Shown: piece by piece, positions 6,523-7,341 of the stretch | How the letters are laid out: each line of letters starts with the position of its first letter | Position numbering within the stretch: the first letter of the stretch is position 1 | Notes under the pieces: model-generated | Told to the model about the DNA's origin: nothing | Seen by the model: only the letters and a program-made list of their open reading frames with translations | The model's database searches: none | Translations under genes and position numbers: made by a program | Assembly (NCBI GenBank): GCA_022563215.1 | Contig: JADFNT010000080.1 | Location: 1-7,341 of the forward strand | DNA: 7,341 bases | Direction of reading: 5' to 3' | DNA from: Pseudomonadota bacterium | Lineage (GTDB): Bacteria > Pseudomonadota > Alphaproteobacteria > Rhodospirillales > Casp-alpha2

Positions 6523-6876
6523 TCAGGTCTTCGATGACGCCTCTCCTTGGCTGGCGGGGTCATCATCGACCGGTTCATCCAACTGTGGACGGGCGCCGCC
6601 GTGAAGCGCCGCCCGGGCCAAGGCATGGGTCGCCGTCGGACTGGTAAACACAATGAAGACGACGATCAGGACCAGCTTCATGGTGACGATGCCGAGCCCG
6701 GCCTGAAACGTCAGCCCCAAAAGAATCGTGCACGCGCCCATGGTGTCGATAATGCCGGCCCCGTGCATGCGCGAAAAAACATCGGGCAGGCGCACCATGC
6801 CTATGCCGCCGATGATCAGCATCACCGAACCGATGATCAGCAGTCCCCAACTGAGGATTTCAAGAAACAAGGCCAT
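6523..6876 (-). CDS. mrpG: MrpG/MnhG, cation/proton antiporter subunit G
   Basis: This encodes 117 residues from ATG 6876, or 118 from the in-frame GTG just before it. The family signature is clear: GMVRLPDVFSRMHGAGIIDT followed by a glycine/leucine-rich helix, which is the 'RLPDfy-R-Ha-----T-G' pattern of MrpG/MnhG (MbhC in hydrogenase-type complexes). Three transmembrane helices are expected, at about residues 5-25, 45-62 and 64-82, with the RLPD loop between helices 1 and 2. The tail after about residue 95 is acidic and polar (DEPVDDDPASQGEASSKT), probably disordered and cytoplasmic. The protein is a small structural subunit of the antiporter. Its 3' end carries AGGAG (6547-6543), evidently the ribosome binding site of the next gene, so the next gene's translation probably starts inside mrpG. 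Confidence 0.93.
   Translation of the reverse strand: MALFLEILSWGLLIIGSVMLIIGGIGMVRLPDVFSRMHGAGIIDTMGACTILLGLTFQAGLGIVTMKLVLIVVFIVFTSPTATHALARAALHGGARPQLDEPVDDDPASQGEASSKT
6543..6547 (-). promoter_or_regulatory. Strong ribosome binding site with no canonical start at the right distance
   Basis: The minus strand reads AGGAG, then AGGCGTC (7 bases), then the codon ATC at 6535-6533, in frame with the DUF4040-MrpB fusion. No ATG, GTG or TTG occurs in that frame between the in-frame stop (6562-6560) and ATG 6508. ATG 6508 is 34 bases beyond the site, too far for ordinary use. Translation may therefore begin at a rare ATC/ATT/CTG codon, or one base may be wrong in the sequence. Confidence 0.45.
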
Positions 6877-7166
6877 CACATGTCTCCCAGCTCATCGCCG
6901 CCGGTCGGACGGCCCATGTGGGAGAATTCGACGTATTTAGAGACCGCGATGGTGCTGATGAAGTTGATCAGCGCATAGACCAAGGCCAGGTCGAGAAAAT
7001 CGGGGCGGCCGCTCAAGAACCCGTAAACGGAAATCAACACCACCGTCAGGGTGCCGAAGGCGTTAATGGCCAGGATGCGGTCATAGACGGTCGGCCCCTT
7101 GATCGATCGGTATAAGGTCAGAGCCATGGTCACGAGGACGGCGGCGGCGGTCACGGCAAACATCAT
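6876..7166 (-). CDS. mrpF: MrpF/MnhF, cation/proton antiporter subunit F
   Basis: This is a 96-residue membrane protein with three predicted transmembrane helices, at about residues 2-20, 33-52 and 58-78. Its length and pattern match MrpF (MbhB in hydrogenase-type complexes). Family marks seen are the conserved GPTVYDRILAIN segment after helix 1 and DLALVYALINFISTIAVSKY in the last helix. MrpF is a small accessory subunit of the Mrp antiporter. In known Mrp structures MrpE, F and G sit together at one end of the complex. The start is ATG 7166, supported by GGGAGG 9 bases upstream; the adjacent ATG at 7163 is an alternative. The C-terminal tail is hydrophilic and ends GGDELGDM. The stop TGA (6878-6876) shares bases with the starts of mrpG. 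Confidence 0.93.
   Translation of the reverse strand: MMFAVTAAAVLVTMALTLYRSIKGPTVYDRILAINAFGTLTVVLISVYGFLSGRPDFLDLALVYALINFISTIAVSKYVEFSHMGRPTGGDELGDM
6884..6888 (-). promoter_or_regulatory. Ribosome binding site deciding the mrpG start
   Basis: The minus strand reads GGGAG-ACATGTG-ATG. The spacing is 7 bases to ATG 6876 but only 4 bases to the in-frame GTG at 6879, so the ATG is preferred. The site lies inside the end of mrpF. Confidence 0.5.
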
Positions 7167-7339
7167 TTGGTTTGGCCTCCCGGGAGCGGGGGGGGAGGTA
7201 ATTCTTCGGCCGGTGGATGGGCTTCCAGGGCCGTCACCCGGCGGTCCATATCGCCGCTTTCAAGATCCTCGGCAGCGTTCCGGGTCAATGCGTGAACGAT
7301 CATGATGTCCTTGTCGATGTCGATGGTTACGGTGCCCGG
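7163..7339 (-). CDS. mrpE: MrpE/MnhE, cation/proton antiporter subunit E (C-terminal part only)
   Basis: This is the last 58 codons of a gene that enters from beyond 7341; the visible frame begins with PGTVTIDIDKD and ends TGA at 7165-7163. The segment matches the soluble C-terminal end of the MrpE/MnhE family, which has the form 'PGTv-iDid...iHaLt'; here it reads PGTVTIDID, then IVHALTR. MrpE is a small membrane subunit of the Mrp antiporter and is related to MbhA of membrane-bound hydrogenases. The end is a Pro/Gly-rich tail (PPPPLPGGQTK) after an acidic stretch and is probably disordered. A G8 run on the plus strand (7188-7195) encodes the prolines. The stop codon lies inside the ATGATG start of mrpF, so the two genes are probably translationally coupled. 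The membrane segments are outside the window. Confidence 0.85.
   Translation of the reverse strand, partial: PGTVTIDIDKDIMIVHALTRNAAEDLESGDMDRRVTALEAHPPAEELPPPPLPGGQTK
7176..7181 (-). promoter_or_regulatory. Ribosome binding site for mrpF
   Basis: The minus strand reads GGGAGG, then a 9-base spacer, then ATGATG. The site lies inside the end of mrpE. It favours the first ATG (7166) over the second (7163), which would be 12 bases away. Confidence 0.6.
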
Positions 7340-7341
7340 CG

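Noticed and set aside
5126..6604. Plus-strand open frames opposite mrpC, mrpB and mrpG
   Set aside because: They are antisense shadows, lack recognisable domains, and run against well-supported minus-strand genes.
80..7341. Hydrogenase, complex I or other redox function for the cluster
   Set aside because: The large subunits belong to a family shared with complex I, but no Fe-S, NiFe or NADH-binding subunit is encoded in the window, so only the antiporter module is supported.
1..7341. CRISPR arrays, tRNA or rRNA genes, insertion sequences
   Set aside because: No spaced direct repeats, tRNA-like folds, rRNA motifs, transposase frames or terminal inverted repeats were seen; the window is almost fully occupied by the operon.

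Overview
The window is one densely packed operon read entirely on the minus strand, from about 7341 down to 80. Genes overlap by a few bases or lie within about 25 bases of each other, and there is no long non-coding stretch. The high GC content, strong GC bias at third codon positions (which creates long meaningless antisense frames) and the gene content suggest a proteobacterium, perhaps an alphaproteobacterium of the Rhodospirillales type. That placement is inference only; no taxonomic marker gene is present.

In transcription order the genes are: the 3' end of mrpE (7339-7163); mrpF (7166-6876); mrpG (6876-6523); a 320-residue fusion of DUF4040/MbhD-like, MbhE-like and MrpB domains (6508-5546); mrpC (5530-5177); mrpD (5180-3699); a second NuoL/MrpA-N-like antiporter subunit (3702-2182); a small membrane protein with a strongly basic N-terminal tail (2162-1755); and a third NuoL/MrpD-like subunit with a C-terminal extension (1768-80). 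The promoter and most of mrpE lie beyond 7341. No convincing terminator is visible in the 79 bases after the last stop codon.

Together the products form a membrane complex of the Mrp (Mnh/Sha) cation/proton antiporter type. Its modular layout resembles the membrane arm of archaeal Mbh/Mbs complexes more than the Bacillus MrpABCDEFG operon. There is no large MrpA; its NuoL-like part is a separate protein and its DUF4040/MbhE-like part is fused to MrpB. Three large antiporter-like subunits are present where the classical Mrp has two (MrpA and MrpD). No hydrogenase, NADH dehydrogenase or other redox subunit is in view, so the most economical role is secondary Na+(K+)/H+ antiport for pH and salt homeostasis. 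Coupling to a redox module encoded outside the window cannot be excluded.

The points most worth a second look are: the third large subunit, which lacks the TM7 lysine of the proton path (Asn196 in its place) but keeps the other charged residues; the small K/R-rich two-helix protein encoded between two large subunits; a His/Asp-rich loop in the second large subunit; an apparent non-canonical start codon for the DUF4040-MrpB fusion; and an 8-codon frame that joins two genes by ATGA overlaps at both ends.
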